From contig LJCW01000339.1 in the NCBI GenBank assembly GCA_001298555.1, forward strand, positions 1 through 44,661: a stretch of 44,661 bases of DNA, in the 5' to 3' direction. Of the stretch, positions 23,675 through 32,180 are shown piece by piece. Made by a program: the position numbers and the translations under genes. The stretch comes from Actinobacteria bacterium OV450 (GTDB lineage Bacteria > Actinomycetota > Actinomycetes > Streptomycetales > Streptomycetaceae). Numbering within the stretch: position 1 is the stretch's first letter; each line of letters begins with the position of its first letter. The notes beneath the pieces are model-generated. The model saw only the letters and a program-made list of their open reading frames with translations. It did not search any database and was not told the origin of the DNA.

Positions 23675-24739
23675 ATGACCGACCGGCCCTCGGCCACTCC
23701 CCCCACGCGGCGCAGACCGCGGCGCGGCGGCAGGCGACGCGCCCTGCGGATCGTGCTCCTGACGGTGGCCGTGCTCATCCTCGCGGCCAGCGGCGCGGGC
23801 TGGTGGGCCTACAGCCATCTCAACGGCAACATCGACAGCGTGGACCTCGACCAGGCGCTCGGTGACAACCGCCCGAAGAAGGTCGTCGCGGGGGCGCAGA
23901 ACGTCCTCGTCCTCGGCTCCGATTCGCGCGCCGGGGCCAACGCGGACCTCGACCACGGCGATGTGAGCGGCGCCCGCTCGGACACCGCCATGCTGGTGCA
24001 CATACCCGAGGGCCGGTCCAAGGCCACCGCGGTGAGCATCCCCCGCGACACCCTGATCAGCCGGCCCGAGTGCAAGGGCGCCGACGGCGAGACCGTCAAG
24101 GCCGCGAACCGGGTCATGTTCAACTCGGTGTACTCGCTCGCCGGTCCGGCCTGCGTGGTCAAGACCGTGGAACAGATGTCCGGGATCCGCGTGGACCACT
24201 TCGTCGAGGTCGACTTCGCCGGGTTCAAGGGCCTGGTGGACGCGCTCGGCGGGGTCACCGTCACCCTGGACAAGCCGATGAGCGGGGCCAAGGGCGGCCT
24301 CAAGCTCGATGCCGGCACGCACCGGCTCAACGGCACCGACTCGCTCAAGTTCGTCCGTACCCGCTACGGCTACGGCGACGGCAGCGACCTCGGACGCATA
24401 GGCCTCCAGCAGCAGTTCATGATGGCGATGCTGTCGGAGATCAAGAAGCAGGACGCGCTCGGCAACCCGGCGCGCCTGTACAAACTCGCCGACGCCGGTA
24501 CGAAGTCGCTCACCACCGACTCCGACCTCGCCTCCCTCACCTCCCTGGCCGACTTCGCCCAGAGCATGAAGGGCGTGGACCCGGACACCATGGAGACGAT
24601 CATGCTCCCGGTGGCCTACGACAAGGTGGACCCCAACCGCGTGGTCGTCGCGGAGCCGCAGGCCGGCATGGTGTGGGAGGCCCTGCGCTCGGACCAGAAG
24701 ATCCCGGCGGAGGCGAAGAAGTCCCCCGCCAAGGGCTGA
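23675..24739 (+). CDS. LytR-CpsA-Psr (LCP) family cell wall polymer ligase
   Basis: A 354-residue membrane protein with a basic cytoplasmic N-terminus (RRRPRRGGRRRALR), one transmembrane helix at about residues 26-48, and an extracellular LCP domain. LCP motifs are VLVLGSDSRAG, SDTAMLVHI, the phosphate-binding Arg in VSIPRDTLI, ANRVMFNSVYSLAGPACVVKTVE, VDFAGFKGLVDALGGVTV and the double-Arg segment FVRTRYGYGDGSDLGRIGLQQQF. LCP enzymes transfer teichoic acid or other polymers from undecaprenyl phosphate to peptidoglycan. Its position next to the polymer genes makes it the likely ligase for this island. A strong terminator follows the stop. Confidence 0.92.
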   Translation: MTDRPSATPPTRRRPRRGGRRRALRIVLLTVAVLILAASGAGWWAYSHLNGNIDSVDLDQALGDNRPKKVVAGAQNVLVLGSDSRAGANADLDHGDVSGARSDTAMLVHIPEGRSKATAVSIPRDTLISRPECKGADGETVKAANRVMFNSVYSLAGPACVVKTVEQMSGIRVDHFVEVDFAGFKGLVDALGGVTVTLDKPMSGAKGGLKLDAGTHRLNGTDSLKFVRTRYGYGDGSDLGRIGLQQQFMMAMLSEIKKQDALGNPARLYKLADAGTKSLTTDSDLASLTSLADFAQSMKGVDPDTMETIMLPVAYDKVDPNRVVVAEPQAGMVWEALRSDQKIPAEAKKSPAKG

Positions 24740-24756
24740 CGCGACACTGCAGGCAG

Positions 24757-24795
24757 AAGCGGCCGTACGGGGAGGCGCTCCCCGTACGGCCGCTT
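24757..24795. terminator. Strong intrinsic terminator between the LCP gene and the convergent permease gene
   Basis: A perfect 17-bp stem (24757-24773 with 24779-24795) encloses a 5-base loop. The right arm ends in TT and a TTTT run covers 24794-24797. It can serve both convergent genes. Confidence 0.9.
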
Positions 24796-24834
24796 TTCCC
24801 TGCCGCGGGTCACATCGACACCGCGGGAGCGGCC

Positions 24835-26331
24835 CTAGTACTCCGCGTCCTGGCCGGACCTGCCCAGACGGCTGTGGCTGCGGCCGTACAGGAAGTACAC
24901 GACGAAGCCGATGACCATCCAGACGCCGAACCGGATCCAGGTCTCGGCCGGCAGGTTGAGCATCAGCCAGAGCGAGGCCGCGATGGACAGGATCGGGATC
25001 ACCGGCACCCACGGAGTGCGGAACGCCCGGTGCAGGTCGGGGCGGGTCCGGCGCAGGATGATCACGCCGAGGGCGACGAGCACGAAGGCGAACAGCGTGC
25101 CGATGTTCACGAGTTCCGCGAGCTTCTCCAGGCTGGTGAAGCCCGCGACGACGGCGATGATCCCGCCGAGCAGGATGGTCGCCCGGTAGGGCGTGCGGTA
25201 CTTGGGGTGGGTCACGGAGAAGACCCGCGGCAGCAGTCCGTCACGGCTCATCGCGAAGAACACGCGGGTCTGGCCGAGCAGCAGGATCATGCTCACGGTG
25301 ATCAGGCCGACGGCCGCCCCGAGACTGATGGCACCGGAGAAGAAGGGCTGGTTCACCGACTTGAAGGCTTCGGCCAGGGGCGCGGTCGGCGACATCTCCG
25401 AGTACTTCTGCATGCCGGTGACCACCAGCGTCACGGCGACGTAGAGCAGGGTGCAGATCATGAGCGAGCCGAGGATGCCGCGCGGCATGTCCCGCTGCGG
25501 GTTCCTCGTCTCCTCCGCCGCGGTGGCCACGACGTCGAAGCCGATGAAGGCGAAGAAGATGAGGGAGGCAGCCGTGAAGATGCCCATGACGCCGAAGTTG
25601 GTGGGCGCGTAGCCGAACAGCAGCTGGACCAGGGGCGCGTGGAGGCCGTTGCCCGCCTCCTGTGGCTGGGCCGGCGGGATGAACGGCGAGTAGTTGTCGG
25701 CCTTGATGAAGAACAGGCCCGCGATGATGACCAGCAGGACCACAAAGACCTTGATCGCGACCACGATCGCCGTGATCCGCGCCGAGAGCTTCGTCCCGAC
25801 GACCAGGATCACGGTCAGCACCAGGATCAGCAGGAAGGCCAGGAGGTCGAAGCTGCCTCCCGCGTCCGGCCCCTCCAGCGTCTTGGGCAGGTCCCAGCCG
25901 AGGTTGGTGTGCATGAGGTGGCGCACGTAACCGGACCAGCCGACCGCCACGACCGCGGTGCCCAGCGCGAATTCGAGCACCAGGTCCCAGCCGATGATCC
26001 AGGCGGGCAGCTCGCCGATCGAGGCGTACGAGAAGGTGTACGCCGATCCGGCCACCGGGACGGTGGACGCGAACTCGGCGTAGCACAGGGCCGCGAGGGC
26101 GCAGACGATGCCCGCCGCGACGAAGGCGAGGGCGGTGGCGGGCCCGGCGTTGTTGCGGGCGGCGATGCCCGTCAGGACGAAGATGCCGGTGCCGATGATG
26201 ACACCCACACCGAAGACCGTCAGGTCCCAGGCGGAGAGCGACTTTCGGAGCGCGTGTTCCGGCTCCTCCGTGTCGCGGATGGACTGCTCCACCGTCTTGG
26301 TGCGGAAGACGCTGTTCAGATCCTTGCTCAC
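24835..26331 (-). CDS. APC-family amino acid permease (cationic amino acid transporter type)
   Basis: A 498-residue membrane protein with about 12 hydrophobic segments. The N-terminus carries the APC signature LSAWDLTVFGVGVIIGTGIFVLTG, and later segments include GSAYTFSYASIGELPAWIIGWDLVLEF and FIGFDVVATAAEETRNPQRDMPRGI, both typical of the YfnA/CAT-like subgroup. The tail includes a conserved TRPDLHRAFRTPWVPVIP segment. It imports amino acids with protons or by exchange. The exact substrate cannot be told. The GTG at 26331 follows GGAGGT at good spacing on the minus strand; an in-frame upstream ATG at 26418 would run through the dxs terminator and is unlikely. Confidence 0.9.
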   Translation of the reverse strand: MSKDLNSVFRTKTVEQSIRDTEEPEHALRKSLSAWDLTVFGVGVIIGTGIFVLTGIAARNNAGPATALAFVAAGIVCALAALCYAEFASTVPVAGSAYTFSYASIGELPAWIIGWDLVLEFALGTAVVAVGWSGYVRHLMHTNLGWDLPKTLEGPDAGGSFDLLAFLLILVLTVILVVGTKLSARITAIVVAIKVFVVLLVIIAGLFFIKADNYSPFIPPAQPQEAGNGLHAPLVQLLFGYAPTNFGVMGIFTAASLIFFAFIGFDVVATAAEETRNPQRDMPRGILGSLMICTLLYVAVTLVVTGMQKYSEMSPTAPLAEAFKSVNQPFFSGAISLGAAVGLITVSMILLLGQTRVFFAMSRDGLLPRVFSVTHPKYRTPYRATILLGGIIAVVAGFTSLEKLAELVNIGTLFAFVLVALGVIILRRTRPDLHRAFRTPWVPVIPILSIAASLWLMLNLPAETWIRFGVWMVIGFVVYFLYGRSHSRLGRSGQDAEY

Positions 26332-26365
26332 CGACGCACCTCCGACAGGTGACGACGTACGCGAA

Positions 26366-26408
26366 CGGGCCGGGAGGCCCACCCCTTCAAGGGTGATCTC
26401 CCGGCCCG
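26366..26408 (-). terminator. Two-part hairpin terminator downstream of dxs
   Basis: An outer perfect 11-bp stem (26366-26376 with 26398-26408) contains an inner 5-bp stem (26380-26384 with 26391-26395). It lies between the dxs stop and the permease start, so it probably ends dxs transcription. Confidence 0.75.
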
Positions 26409-26442
26409 TGACGTGCAACCGCGCGATCGGCCATGACCGGTG

Positions 26443-28359
26443 TCAGTCGACGGCGGCGGCCGGCTCGTTGTCGTAGCGCCCGTCCAGCTTGGCGACCAGA
26501 CCCGTGACCTGACGGGCGATGTCCGGCGCGGTCAGACCGATCTCGGCCATGATCTCCTTGCGCAGGGCGTGGTCGAGGAAGCGCTGCGGAATGCCGAAGT
26601 CGCGCAGCGGTACGTCGACGCCCGCGTCGCGCAGCGCCTGCGAGACGGCGGCGCCCACACCGCCGGTGCGGCCGTTGTCCTCGACGGTGACGACCACGCG
26701 GTGCCGGTCCGCGAGCGGGGCCAGGGCCTCGTCCACGGGCTTGACCCATCGGGGGTCGACCACGGTCGTGGAGATGCCCTGCTTGTCGAGCAGGTCGGCG
26801 ATCTCCAGGCACATCGGGGCGAGCGCACCGACCGAGACGAGCAGTACGTCTGGATTGGCGATGTCGGCGGCGGGGGCGCGCAGCAGGTCCATGCCGCCGA
26901 TCCGGCCGACGGCCGGGACGGCCGGGCCGACGACGCCCTTGGAGAAGCGCACCACGGTCGGCGCGTCCTTGACCTCGACGGCCTCGCGGAGCTGGGCGCG
27001 CAGCTGTTCGGCGTCGCGAGGGGCGGCGAGGCGCAGGCCGGGGACGACCTGGAGGATGGACATGTCCCACATGCCGTTGTGGGAGGCGCCGTCGTCGCCG
27101 GTGACACCGGCGCGGTCCAGCACGAAGGTGACCCCGCACTTGTGCAGGGCCACGTCCATCAGGACCTGGTCGAAGGCGCGGTTGAGGAAGGTCGCGTACA
27201 CCGCGAAGACCGGGTGGACGCCGCCGGTGGCCAGGCCGGCCGCGGAGGTCGCTGCGTGCTGCTCGGCGATGCCCACGTCGAAGATGCGGTTCGGGAAGGC
27301 CTCGGCGAACTTGTTGAGGCCGACCGGGTGGAGCATGGCCGCGGTGATGCCGACGATGTCCTCGCGCTCGTGGCCGATCTTGACCATCTCGTCGGCGAAG
27401 ACGGAGGTCCAGCTGGCGGCGGCGGTCTTGACCGGCAGGCCGGTGTCCGGGTGGATCACGCCGACCGCGTGGAAGCGGTCCGCCTCGTGCTCCAGGGCCG
27501 GGGTGTAGCCGCGGCCCTTCTGGGTGAGGCAGTGCACGATGACCGGGCCGCTGAAGCGCTTGGCGCGCTGCAGTGCGGACTCCAGGGCCTCGATGTCGTG
27601 GCCGTCGATGGGGCCGATGTACTTCAGGCCCAGGTCCTCGAACATGCCCTGCGGGGCGATGAAGTCCTTGAGGCCCTTCTTGGCGCCGTGCAGCGTCTCG
27701 AAGAGCGGCTTCCCGACGACCGGGGTGCGCTCCAGGAGTTCCTTGCCGCGGGCCAGGAAGCGCTCGTAGCCGTCCGTGGTGCGCAGGGTGGCGAGGTGGT
27801 TCGCGAGGCCGCCGATGGTGGGGCCGTACGAGCGCTCGTTGTCGTTGACGACGATGACCAGCGGGCGGTCCTTGGCGGCGGCGATGTTGTTCAGCGCCTC
27901 CCAGGCCATGCCGCCGGTGAGGGCGCCGTCGCCGATGACGGCGGCGACGTGGTGGTCCTCGCGGCCGAGCACCTCGTTGGCCTTGGCGAGGCCGTCGGCC
28001 CATCCCAGCACGGTGGAGGCGTGCGAGTTCTCGATCACGTCGTGGTCGGACTCGGCCCGCGAGGGGTAGCCGGACAGGCCGCCCTTGGAACGCAGGTTGC
28101 CGAAGTCCTGGCGGCCCGTGAGCAGCTTGTGGACGTAGGCCTGGTGGCCGGTGTCGAAGAGGACCTTGTCCTTGGGCGAGTCGAAGACCCGGTGCAGGGC
28201 GATCGTCAGTTCGACCACCCCGAGGTTGGGGCCGAGGTGCCCGCCGGTCTTGGAGACGGCGTCGACGAGGAAGGACCTGATCTCGGCGGCGAGCTGGTTG
28301 AGCTCCTCCTGGCTGAGCCGGTCCAGATCGCGCGGTCCCTTGATGCGGGTCAGCAGCAC
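26443..28359 (-). CDS. dxs: 1-deoxy-D-xylulose-5-phosphate synthase
   Basis: A 638-residue thiamine-diphosphate enzyme that condenses pyruvate and glyceraldehyde-3-phosphate, the entry step of the MEP isoprenoid pathway. Motifs present are KTGGHLGPNLGVVELTIALH, KVLFDTGHQAYVHKLLTGR, the ThDP-binding IGDGALTGGMAWEALNN with VNDNE, GPIDGHDIEAL, and in the pyrimidine domain IAEQHAATSAAGLA. The length is normal. The GTG at 28359 follows GGAGG, and the in-frame sequence upstream to 28479 is promoter DNA. A candidate promoter lies 35-64 bases upstream. The terminator at 26366-26408 follows. Confidence 0.95.
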   Translation of the reverse strand: MLLTRIKGPRDLDRLSQEELNQLAAEIRSFLVDAVSKTGGHLGPNLGVVELTIALHRVFDSPKDKVLFDTGHQAYVHKLLTGRQDFGNLRSKGGLSGYPSRAESDHDVIENSHASTVLGWADGLAKANEVLGREDHHVAAVIGDGALTGGMAWEALNNIAAAKDRPLVIVVNDNERSYGPTIGGLANHLATLRTTDGYERFLARGKELLERTPVVGKPLFETLHGAKKGLKDFIAPQGMFEDLGLKYIGPIDGHDIEALESALQRAKRFSGPVIVHCLTQKGRGYTPALEHEADRFHAVGVIHPDTGLPVKTAAASWTSVFADEMVKIGHEREDIVGITAAMLHPVGLNKFAEAFPNRIFDVGIAEQHAATSAAGLATGGVHPVFAVYATFLNRAFDQVLMDVALHKCGVTFVLDRAGVTGDDGASHNGMWDMSILQVVPGLRLAAPRDAEQLRAQLREAVEVKDAPTVVRFSKGVVGPAVPAVGRIGGMDLLRAPAADIANPDVLLVSVGALAPMCLEIADLLDKQGISTTVVDPRWVKPVDEALAPLADRHRVVVTVEDNGRTGGVGAAVSQALRDAGVDVPLRDFGIPQRFLDHALRKEIMAEIGLTAPDIARQVTGLVAKLDGRYDNEPAAAVD

Positions 28360-28548
28360 CCGTGCCTCCTTGCAGTTGCTTGCTGGTCTGTCGAGTCTAA
28401 TGTTCCGTCGGCGACCGCGGTCATCGGGCTGCCGCAGGCGGGTCACAGCTTTGTCATACCTGCATACATCCCTGTACACATCACCCCGATGTCACACACC
28501 ACATACGGGCGTATACCCACACAGGTGTGCGCACGGACGTACGCACGC
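28360..28548 (-). promoter_or_regulatory. dxs upstream region with candidate promoter
   Basis: On the minus strand, -35-like TGACCG (28418-28423) and -10 TAGACT (28394-28399) are separated by 18 bases and lie upstream of the dxs GTG. Further upstream (about 28445-28548) the sequence is unusually rich in alternating purine-pyrimidine steps (TG/CA, TA, GC) and lower in GC than its surroundings. No gene is seen. Confidence 0.45.
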
Positions 28549-28581
28549 GTGCCCGGTGCCACACGGGGTGGCACCGGGCAC
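28549..28581 (-). terminator. Terminator of the xylFGH operon
   Basis: A perfect 13-bp stem (28549-28561 with 28569-28581) with a 7-base loop lies 32 bases past the xylH stop. Confidence 0.8.
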
Positions 28582-28612
28582 TGTGACCGGTCTTACCGCA
28601 GCGGGCGCGGTG

Positions 28613-29920
28613 TCAGGCGCGTCCGGCCGTCTTCTGGGTCTTGCGGGTGACCGAGTCGATCACCACGGTGGCCAGGAGCACCGCACCGGTGATCATGTAC
28701 TGGATCGGCGTGGCGATGCCCTGGAGAGCCAGACCGTACTGGATCGAGGTGATGACCATGACGCCGAGGAGGGCGTTCCAGGTCCGGCCCCGGCCGCCGA
28801 AGAGGCTGGTGCCGCCGATCACGGCCGCCGCGATCACGTTCATCAGCAGGTCGCCGCCGCCGGCGCTCTGGTTGGCCGCCGCGATCTTGGAGGCCCAGAA
28901 GAGGCCGCCGATGGCCGCGAAGGTGCCCGAGATCGTGAACACCGCGATACGGATGCCGACCACGCTGATGCCCGCGCGGCGGGACGCCTCGACGCTGCCG
29001 CCGAGGGCGAAGACGTTCCGGCCGAACGTGGTGCGGCGCAGCAGGAAGTCCGTGCCGGCCAGCACCACCACGAAGAGCACGACCGCCAGCGGCAGGCCCT
29101 TGTACTGGTTGAACACCGCGGCGGGACCGAAGGTGAAGACCGCCAGCAGGCCCGTGCGCAGGGCGATCTCGCTCATCGGCCGGGACGGGACGCCCGCGGC
29201 CTCGCGGCGGCGGTTGTCGAAGAAGCTGGCCAGGAAGTACCCGATCACCGCGACCGCGGCGAGGCCGTAGCCGGCCGCCACGTCCGTGAAGAAGTACGTG
29301 GTGAGCTGGCCCACCACACCGTCGGAGTCGATGTTGATCGTGCCGTTGCTGCCGAGGATCTGCAGCATGGCGCCGGACCAGAAGAGCAGGCCCGACAGGG
29401 TGACCGCGAAGGCCGGCGCACCGATCTTGGCGAAGAAGAAGCCGTGGATTGCGCCGATCAGGGCCCCGCCGGCGACGGCGGCCAGGATCGCCACCCACTC
29501 GTTGACCCCGTGGGTGACGGCCAGGACGGCGAAGAGGGCACCCGCGACACCGCTGACCGAGCCGACCGAGAGGTCGATCTCGCCGAGCAGCAGCACGAAG
29601 ATGATGCCCACGGCCATCATGCCGGTGGCGACCATGGTGATCGCGATGTTGGTGAGGTTCTCCGGGGACAGGAAGTTCGCGTTCAGCCCCTGGAAGATGC
29701 CGCAGATGATGATCAGGCCGACGACGACCGGGAGGGAGCCCAGGTCACCGGCCTTCATCTTGCGGCCGAACTCGCTCAGGTAGCCGGACAGACCCTGCTC
29801 GCGGACGAGCAGCCGGGGGTCCACCACGGGGATGGCGTCGGCCGGGGCGGCCGGGTTGGCCAGCTGGGCGACCTCCTCCGCCGAGGTGTGGTGTGCCGAG
29901 GTGTGGTGTTCGGTGCTCAC
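28613..29920 (-). CDS. xylH: Xylose-type sugar ABC transporter permease
   Basis: A 435-residue integral membrane protein with about 10-11 hydrophobic segments, of the ribose/xylose permease family (RbsC/XylH type). A polar N-terminal tail (HHTSAHHTSAEE) precedes the first helix. Family features include FLSPENLTNIAITMVATGMMAVGIIFVLLLGEIDLSVGSVSG, FGRNVFALGGSVEASRRAGI, and the C-terminal NVIAAAVIGGTSLFGGRG. It forms the membrane channel for the sugar bound by XylF. The GTG start at 29920 overlaps the xylG stop by four bases, which indicates coupling. Xylose as substrate is inferred from the ROK neighbour and remembered Streptomyces gene order. Confidence 0.88.
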   Translation of the reverse strand: MSTEHHTSAHHTSAEEVAQLANPAAPADAIPVVDPRLLVREQGLSGYLSEFGRKMKAGDLGSLPVVVGLIIICGIFQGLNANFLSPENLTNIAITMVATGMMAVGIIFVLLLGEIDLSVGSVSGVAGALFAVLAVTHGVNEWVAILAAVAGGALIGAIHGFFFAKIGAPAFAVTLSGLLFWSGAMLQILGSNGTINIDSDGVVGQLTTYFFTDVAAGYGLAAVAVIGYFLASFFDNRRREAAGVPSRPMSEIALRTGLLAVFTFGPAAVFNQYKGLPLAVVLFVVVLAGTDFLLRRTTFGRNVFALGGSVEASRRAGISVVGIRIAVFTISGTFAAIGGLFWASKIAAANQSAGGGDLLMNVIAAAVIGGTSLFGGRGRTWNALLGVMVITSIQYGLALQGIATPIQYMITGAVLLATVVIDSVTRKTQKTAGRA

Positions 29921-30696
29921 TTGCGAGCCTCCCCGGTGCGGGCCGCCCGGCGCGTCACGGCGTTGTCCGTGGCTCCCGTGATGGCGGAGATGATCTCTTC
30001 CTGCGACGTGTCCTTGACGCTGAAGACGCCGTTGTTGCGGCCCAGCCGCAGGACCGCCACCTTGTCGGCGACGGCCTTCACATCGGCCATGTTGTGGCTG
30101 ATGAGGATGACGGCGTGGCCGCGCTCGCGCAGCCGCTCCACCAGGTCGAGGACCTGGGCGGTCTGCTCGACGCCGAGGGCGGCGGTGGGCTCGTCGAGGA
30201 TGACGAGCTTGGGCTCGCCGAGCATCGAGCGGGCGATCGCCACGGTCTGGCGCTGTCCGCCGGAGAGCGAGGCGATGGGGATGCGGACACTGGGGATCCG
30301 GATCGACAGGGTGGTCAGGAGCTCGCGCGCGCGGCGCTCCATCTCCACCTCGTCGAGGACGCCGCGGCGCTTGAGCTCGCGACCCAGGAAGAGGTTGCCG
30401 ACGACGTCGATGTTGTCGCACAGCGCGAGGTCCTGGTAGACCGTCGCGATGCCCAGGTTCTGGGCGTCGTGGGGCTTGCTGATCGAGACCGGCTTGCCCT
30501 CCCACTCGATGACTCCGTCATCGATGGGGTGGACGCCGGCGATCGTCTTGACGAGCGTGGACTTGCCGGCGCCGTTGTCGCCGACCAGGGCGACCACCTC
30601 GCCGGAGTGGATCTCGAGCTCTACATCGGTGAGCGCCTGGACGGCACCGAATCGCTTCGAGACCCCGCGCAACGCCAGCACGGGCGCAGCGGACAC
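29917..30696 (-). CDS. xylG: Sugar ABC transporter ATP-binding protein, single-domain
   Basis: An ABC ATPase of about 259 residues. It has a Walker A motif GDNGAGKST, a Q-loop region TVYQDLALCDNI, the signature LSGGQRQTVAIAR, Walker B LVILDEPTAAL and a switch His in LISHNMADV. The closest relatives are ribose/xylose importers (ARELLTTLSI, GVEQTAQVLDLV). E. coli-type XylG carries two fused ATPase domains of about 500 residues; this one has a single domain and presumably acts as a homodimer. An ATG at 30705 sits directly against GGAG, so I prefer GTG 30696, nine bases from that ribosome binding site. It follows a long G-rich gap after xylF. Confidence 0.88.
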   Translation of the reverse strand: MSAAPVLALRGVSKRFGAVQALTDVELEIHSGEVVALVGDNGAGKSTLVKTIAGVHPIDDGVIEWEGKPVSISKPHDAQNLGIATVYQDLALCDNIDVVGNLFLGRELKRRGVLDEVEMERRARELLTTLSIRIPSVRIPIASLSGGQRQTVAIARSMLGEPKLVILDEPTAALGVEQTAQVLDLVERLRERGHAVILISHNMADVKAVADKVAVLRLGRNNGVFSVKDTSQEEIISAITGATDNAVTRRAARTGEARK

Positions 30697-30982
30697 ATGA
30701 ACCATCTCCTTCGCCGCCTGACCGGCGGGGATGTCGTGCAGTAAGTGCAGGAGCGGGGTGGGTGGGGAAATCGTTTCTGCCCGGCGCCCCGCGGGTGGCG
30801 GGGAAGAGTGGGCGGGGCGCCGGGCAGGCGCGGGGGTCCTGGGGGACCGGAGGCCGCGGGGGCGGGCCTCCGGTCGGCAGGACGCTGGGGCCTCGGCAGG
30901 TCCGGGGAGGGCCTGCCTGCGGCCGGGGCCGGCCGTGTGGGGCCGGGGATGGCCTGCGGGGCCTGTGTGGGGCCCGGAGGGC
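30697..30982 (-). other. G-rich gap between xylF and xylG with hairpin
   Basis: This 286-base gap has no credible gene. It contains a perfect 11-bp hairpin (30845-30855 with 30865-30875, 9-base loop) and strongly G-biased plus-strand sequence with repeats of GGGGCC and TGTGGGGCC at about 30928-30975. In binding-protein ABC operons, such hairpins often protect the upstream binding-protein mRNA or partly terminate transcription, giving more XylF than XylG and XylH. Confidence 0.55.
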
Positions 30983-32098
30983 CTACTTCAGGCCGACGGT
31001 GGCGCAGGCGGCCGCGTACTTGTCGGTGCAGATCTCGTCGGCCGTGTAGACACCGTCCTTGATGACAGTGTCCTTGATGTTGTTCTTGGTCAGCGAGACG
31101 ACGGGGACCAGGACCGAGGCGATGCCCTTGTCCGTGGGGCTGTCGACCTTGGAGGTGGCGACCCCGTCGAGCTTCTCGCCCTTGGCGAGCGCGACGGCCA
31201 TCTTCGCGGCGGCCTCGGCCTCGGGGGCGTACGGCTTGTAGACGCTCATGAACTGCTCGCCCGCGACGATGCGCTGCACACCGGCGAGTTCCGCGTCCTG
31301 GCCGGTGACCGGGGGCAGCGGGTCCATGCCGGCGGCCTTGAGGGCGGTGATGATGCCGCCGGCCATGCCGTCGTTGGCGGAGTAGACGCCGACGATCTTG
31401 TCCTTGCCCAGCGCGGAGATCGCACCCGCCATGTTGGTGTTGGCGTTCTCCGGCTTCCACTCCTTGGTGTCGTACTCCTTGCCGATGGTCACCTTGCCAT
31501 CGAGGACGGAGTGCGCACCCTTCTTGAAGAGGGCGGCGTTCGGGTCGGTGACCGACCCGTTCATCATGACGATCTGGCCGGAGCCGGCCTTGTCGCCCAG
31601 GGCCTCCAGCAGGGCCTTGCCCTGGACCTTGCCGACCTCTTCGTTGTCGAACGAGGTGTAGGCGTCGATCGGGCCCTCGGCGAGGCGGTCGTAGGCCACG
31701 ACCGGGATGCCCTTCTCCTTGGCCTTCTTCACCGATCCGGCGATGGCCTTGGAGTCCACGGCGTCGACGACCAGGACGTTCACCTTGTTGGTGATCATCG
31801 TGTCGACCTGCGAGTTCTGCGTGGTCGCGTCCTGCTTGGCGTTGGCGTAGACCACCTCGGCCTTGCCGCCCGTGAGTTCGGCGACCTTCTTCTCGAAGAG
31901 CGGCTTGTCGAACTTCTCGTAACGCGCGGTCTGGTTCTCCGGCAGGAGCAGACCGATCTTGATCGCGCCACCCGCGGCGGCGGAGCCGGACTCCTTCGGC
32001 TTCTCGCCGGCCTCCTTGGCGCTGCCACAGGCGGCAAGGGAAGCGGCCATGGCGGTGGCGGCGACGGCTACGGCGGCTCTACGCATGCGCGTGTTCAT
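30983..32098 (-). CDS. xylF: Xylose-type sugar-binding lipoprotein
   Basis: A 371-residue substrate-binding protein of the periplasmic-binding-protein-like (RbsB/XylF) family, secreted and lipid-anchored in a Gram-positive cell. The signal MNTRMRRAAVAVAATAMAASLAAC ends in a lipobox with LAAC. The mature part has IKIGLLLPENQTARYEKFDKPLFEKKV, VVDAVDSKAIAGSVKKAKEKGIPVVAYDRLAEG, VYSANDGMAGGIITALKAAG and VTGQDAELAGVQRIVAGEQFMSVYK, which closely follow XylF-type proteins. The ATG at 32098 is the first credible start. It is the first gene of the operon and its promoter region carries repeats shared with the ROK gene promoter. Confidence 0.92.
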   Translation of the reverse strand: MNTRMRRAAVAVAATAMAASLAACGSAKEAGEKPKESGSAAAGGAIKIGLLLPENQTARYEKFDKPLFEKKVAELTGGKAEVVYANAKQDATTQNSQVDTMITNKVNVLVVDAVDSKAIAGSVKKAKEKGIPVVAYDRLAEGPIDAYTSFDNEEVGKVQGKALLEALGDKAGSGQIVMMNGSVTDPNAALFKKGAHSVLDGKVTIGKEYDTKEWKPENANTNMAGAISALGKDKIVGVYSANDGMAGGIITALKAAGMDPLPPVTGQDAELAGVQRIVAGEQFMSVYKPYAPEAEAAAKMAVALAKGEKLDGVATSKVDSPTDKGIASVLVPVVSLTKNNIKDTVIKDGVYTADEICTDKYAAACATVGLK

Positions 32099-32130
32099 TT
32101 CTTGAACCTCCCTGACGAGGCCGCAACAGC

Positions 32131-32164
32131 GCGGCCGAGGTGGACGTGAGTCAACCTCGGCCGC
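32131..32164. repeat. Perfect 11-bp inverted repeat over the xylF promoter
   Basis: Bases 32131-32141 and 32154-32164 are perfectly complementary, with a 12-base spacer. The proposed -10 of xylF (32149-32154) lies inside, so this could be an operator in DNA. If transcription starts further upstream, it would be an mRNA leader hairpin. Confidence 0.55.
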
Positions 32165-32177
32165 AGTTTGCCGTCAA
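32149..32177 (-). promoter_or_regulatory. Candidate xylF promoter
   Basis: On the minus strand, TTGACG (32172-32177) and TTGACT (32149-32154) are separated by 17 bases. The -10 is weak. The same layout, TTGACG-N17-TCGACT, precedes the ROK gene. Confidence 0.45.
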
Positions 32178-32180
32178 GGA

